From an uncultured Ruminococcus sp. (GTDB lineage Bacteria; Bacillota; Clostridia; Oscillospirales; Ruminococcaceae), in assembly GCA_900550695.1 (NCBI GenBank), contig URTF01000100.1:1-6900 (forward strand): a DNA stretch of 6,900 bases, written 5' to 3'. Position numbers and translations under genes: made by a program. How positions within the stretch are numbered: position 1 is the first letter of the stretch; each line of letters begins with the position of its first letter. A model generated the notes under the pieces. The model worked only from the letters and a program-made list of their open reading frames with translations, was not told where the DNA came from and searched no databases. Positions 5,842 to 6,900 of this stretch are shown here, piece after piece.

Positions 5842-6447
5842 TTATATTTTTTCAAAAAGCCCTTTCCAGCCCGATTCGTGGAACTCCTCAACGCTGCCCA
5901 TGAGCCTTACCGCTTTTTCCTTGTCAAAGCCCTTTTCGAGCACCTGCTTGTAAAACTGAAACTGCTCATTCATTATAAGCTCGATAAGGTCGGTGTCTAT
6001 CTCTTTTTTCGCCCTCTGACGGATAAATTCAGCCGTTGAAACAGCCTTTTGATTTGTCCATTTGTTAAGCTGTGCTTCGACCGAGCTTCCCGTGCTTCGG
6101 CAGAAAAGCAGAACGCATTCATCATAATAGGAAAACAGGATATCCACATATATCTGACGTTCAGTGCGGATGACCTTTAAGATATCATTGATATCCTCAC
6201 TGTCCCTTACATCATTATATGCCTTTTCAAGAGGCAAAAAACGGCGCTGCATTTCCTCCAGAAGCGGATAAACAAGGCTGCAGAAAAGCTCGTCCTTGCT
6301 TTTATACCGTGTATAGACAGCTCCCGTTGTGAGTCCCGCTTTTTCGGCGATCTTGTTCAGCGAAGCTTTGAGGAAATCATTTTCCTTAAATTCCTCCATA
6401 GCCGCCTTTATTATCTTTTCATCAAGCGAATGATCCTTAACTGCCAT
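5842..6447 (-). CDS. TetR/AcrR-family transcriptional regulator
   Basis: 201 residues, the usual TetR size. The N-terminal DNA-binding domain is clear: DEKIIKAAMEEFKENDF (about 9-25) is helix one, and SLNKIAEKAGLTTGAVYTRYKSKDELF (29-55) holds the helix-turn-helix with the conserved GxVYxxxKSKDEL ending. The rest is a variable all-helical ligand and dimerisation domain that includes EECVLLF-like segments. The start is backed by AAGGTGA about five bases before the ATG. The gene lies directly upstream of the ECF transporter genes on the same strand with a 75-bp gap, so local control of the transporter plus autoregulation is likely. The ligand is unknown. Whether it binds the 5781-5800 palindrome, its own promoter, or both cannot be decided from sequence. 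Confidence 0.93.
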   Translation of the reverse strand: MAVKDHSLDEKIIKAAMEEFKENDFLKASLNKIAEKAGLTTGAVYTRYKSKDELFCSLVYPLLEEMQRRFLPLEKAYNDVRDSEDINDILKVIRTERQIYVDILFSYYDECVLLFCRSTGSSVEAQLNKWTNQKAVSTAEFIRQRAKKEIDTDLIELIMNEQFQFYKQVLEKGFDKEKAVRLMGSVEEFHESGWKGLFEKI

Positions 6448-6462
6448 ACTCTCACCTTTTTA

Positions 6463-6510
6463 ATCAATAGCTGTATTATTGATAATACCATTATTGATAG
6501 CATTTGTCAA
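6463..6510 (-). promoter_or_regulatory. tetR promoter with repeated ATCAATA half-sites
   Basis: On the minus strand there is a consensus TTGACA (6510-6505), a 17-nt spacer and TATTAT (6487-6482) preceded by TGG, giving a strong promoter. Three copies of one 7-bp half-site overlap it: ATCAATA at 6463-6469 and TATTGAT at 6477-6483 and 6492-6498. The first two form an inverted repeat. The last two lie in a 10-bp direct repeat ATTATTGATA (6475-6484 and 6490-6499) spaced 15 bp. Half-sites lie in the spacer, on the -10 box and downstream of it, the layout expected for repression, most simply by TetR itself. Confidence 0.7.
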
Positions 6511-6521
6511 GAGAAAGATAT

Positions 6522-6557
6522 AAAAAAATGCAGACGGCATAAAACGCACCGTCTGCA
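6522..6557 (-). terminator. Strong Rho-independent terminator facing the tetR promoter
   Basis: TGCAGACGG (6529-6537) and CCGTCTGCA (6549-6557) form a perfect 9-bp stem with an 11-nt loop. On the minus strand it is followed by a T7 run (6528-6522). It would stop minus-strand transcripts arriving from beyond 6557, and lies only about 12 bp upstream of the tetR -35 box. No gene ending nearby is seen in the window, so its parent gene lies beyond the repeats or has been lost. Confidence 0.85.
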
Positions 6558-6563
6558 ATACTA

Positions 6564-6665
6564 ATACTAAACACCAATAAAATAAAGGAAAAAATCTGCG
6601 CCGAAATCGCATATATTCAAGATTGTCGGCTTGATTTTTTCTGAATTTTAAATGGTGTTTAGTAT
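6564..6665. repeat. 102-bp near-palindromic repeat with 13-bp terminal inverted repeats (MITE-like)
   Basis: The left end ATACTAAACACCA (6564-6576) and right end TGGTGTTTAGTAT (6653-6665) are perfect inverted repeats. The symmetry continues inward: AAAAT-like tracts, GAAAAAATC (6588-6596) against GATTTTTTC (6633-6641), and GCCGA against TCGGC. Nearly the whole element can therefore fold into one long hairpin. If TA is the duplicated target, the ends are CTAAACACCA, as for elements moved by IS630/mariner-type transposases. No protein is encoded. A diverged relative lies at 2881-2973, so this is a dispersed family. Confidence 0.75.
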
Positions 6666-6731
6666 AAACGCTCGTCGCTTTGCTCCTTACGTTTATTTGC
6701 CGAGGATAGTTGTTCCGAACATAAAGGATAA

Positions 6732-6804
6732 GCGCAATTCACATTTTATACGTTTACAAACCGATTTATCACGTTCTGTTTAACTTTTTGAATGTGAATT
6801 GCGC
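6732..6804. repeat. Long inverted repeat with perfect 14-bp arms
   Basis: GCGCAATTCACATT (6732-6745) and AATGTGAATTGCGC (6791-6804) are perfect inverted copies separated by 45 bp. In plus-strand RNA the right arm is followed by CTTTT, a weak terminator-like tail. The arms differ from those of the 102-bp repeat, so it is a separate element. It could be a palindromic intergenic repeat, a short non-autonomous transposon, or part of a structured RNA. Confidence 0.7.
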
Positions 6805-6865
6805 CTTTTAACTTATAGATATTTTGCTATTGCGGCAATGATTTTGCTGTTAGCTTAGGGTATTT

Positions 6866-6900
6866 CGCTCTCTGCGGAGAGCGACCAAGGGCTTTGCCCT
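6866..6900. repeat. Tandem compact hairpins, start of a multi-hairpin repeat
   Basis: CGCTCTC (6866-6872) pairs perfectly with GAGAGCG (6877-6883) across a TGCG loop. Five bases later AGGGC (6888-6892) pairs with GCCCT (6896-6900) across TTT, and the second stem may extend past the window edge. Closely spaced GC-rich hairpins of this kind occur in repetitive intergenic sequence of gut Clostridia, from general recollection. No function is assigned. Confidence 0.5.

Larger units (their letters stand above)
6666..6900. other. Gene-free region made of repeats and hairpins
   Basis: No reading frame with a start, ribosome binding site and reasonable length is seen on either strand across 6511-6900. 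From 6666 on, the sequence contains a short inverted repeat AAACG/CGTTT (6666-6694), the long inverted repeat at 6732-6804, and two tight hairpins at the window edge. The patchwork looks like several independent intergenic repeats placed end to end rather than a decayed gene. Confidence 0.5.

Noticed and set aside
6475..6499. CRISPR-like short direct repeats
   Set aside because: Only two 10-bp copies with a 5-bp gap, within a promoter. This is an operator layout; there is no array and no cas gene.

Overview
The window looks like a stretch of chromosome from a gut-type Clostridia, most likely Ruminococcus or a related Oscillospiraceae. This is inferred from strong sigma-A promoters in AT-rich spacers, AGGAGG-like ribosome binding sites, moderate-GC coding sequence, and gene families common in that group (DUF6597-type AraC regulators, the Trep_Strep/MptD ECF substrate component, dispersed palindromic repeats). 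No species marker is present, so the genus is a guess.

Layout. (1) Positions 1-213 hold the 5' end of a minus-strand gene for a membrane-anchored protein that resembles a signal peptidase I homologue without the usual catalytic serine. It is preceded by two near-duplicate minus-strand promoters. (2) Positions 505-688 are a complete tRNA-Thr(CGT) unit with promoter, encoded CCA and terminator. (3) Positions 708-2853 form a plus-strand group: an AraC-family regulator, then a flavin reductase-like protein and a small YqiA-like alpha/beta hydrolase. The regulator has its own promoter. The other two probably form an operon from a promoter with a poor -35 box, as expected if the AraC protein activates it. 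(4) Positions 2974-6447 form a minus-strand group: tetR, then one long gene that fuses two ABC ATPase domains and an EcfT-like transmembrane subunit, then an ECF S component. Together the last two make a complete ECF-type uptake transporter from two polypeptides. The substrate is unknown. (5) Positions 6511-6900 contain no gene. They hold a terminator, a 102-bp near-palindromic repeat with 13-bp terminal inverted repeats, a second long inverted repeat, and two compact hairpins at the edge of the window.

How the parts work together. The TetR promoter is full of ATCAATA/TATTGAT half-sites, suggesting autoregulation. A perfect 7-6-7 palindrome sits just upstream of the transporter ribosome binding site and is a candidate operator for transporter control. 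A degenerate relative of the 102-bp repeat lies at 2881-2973, exactly between the two convergent operons, where it may also serve as a transcriptional boundary. Nothing here amounts to a clear new defence or mobile system. The most noteworthy items are the single-chain A-A-T transporter module with a variant signature motif, the repeat family, and the possible inactive signal-peptidase-like protein.
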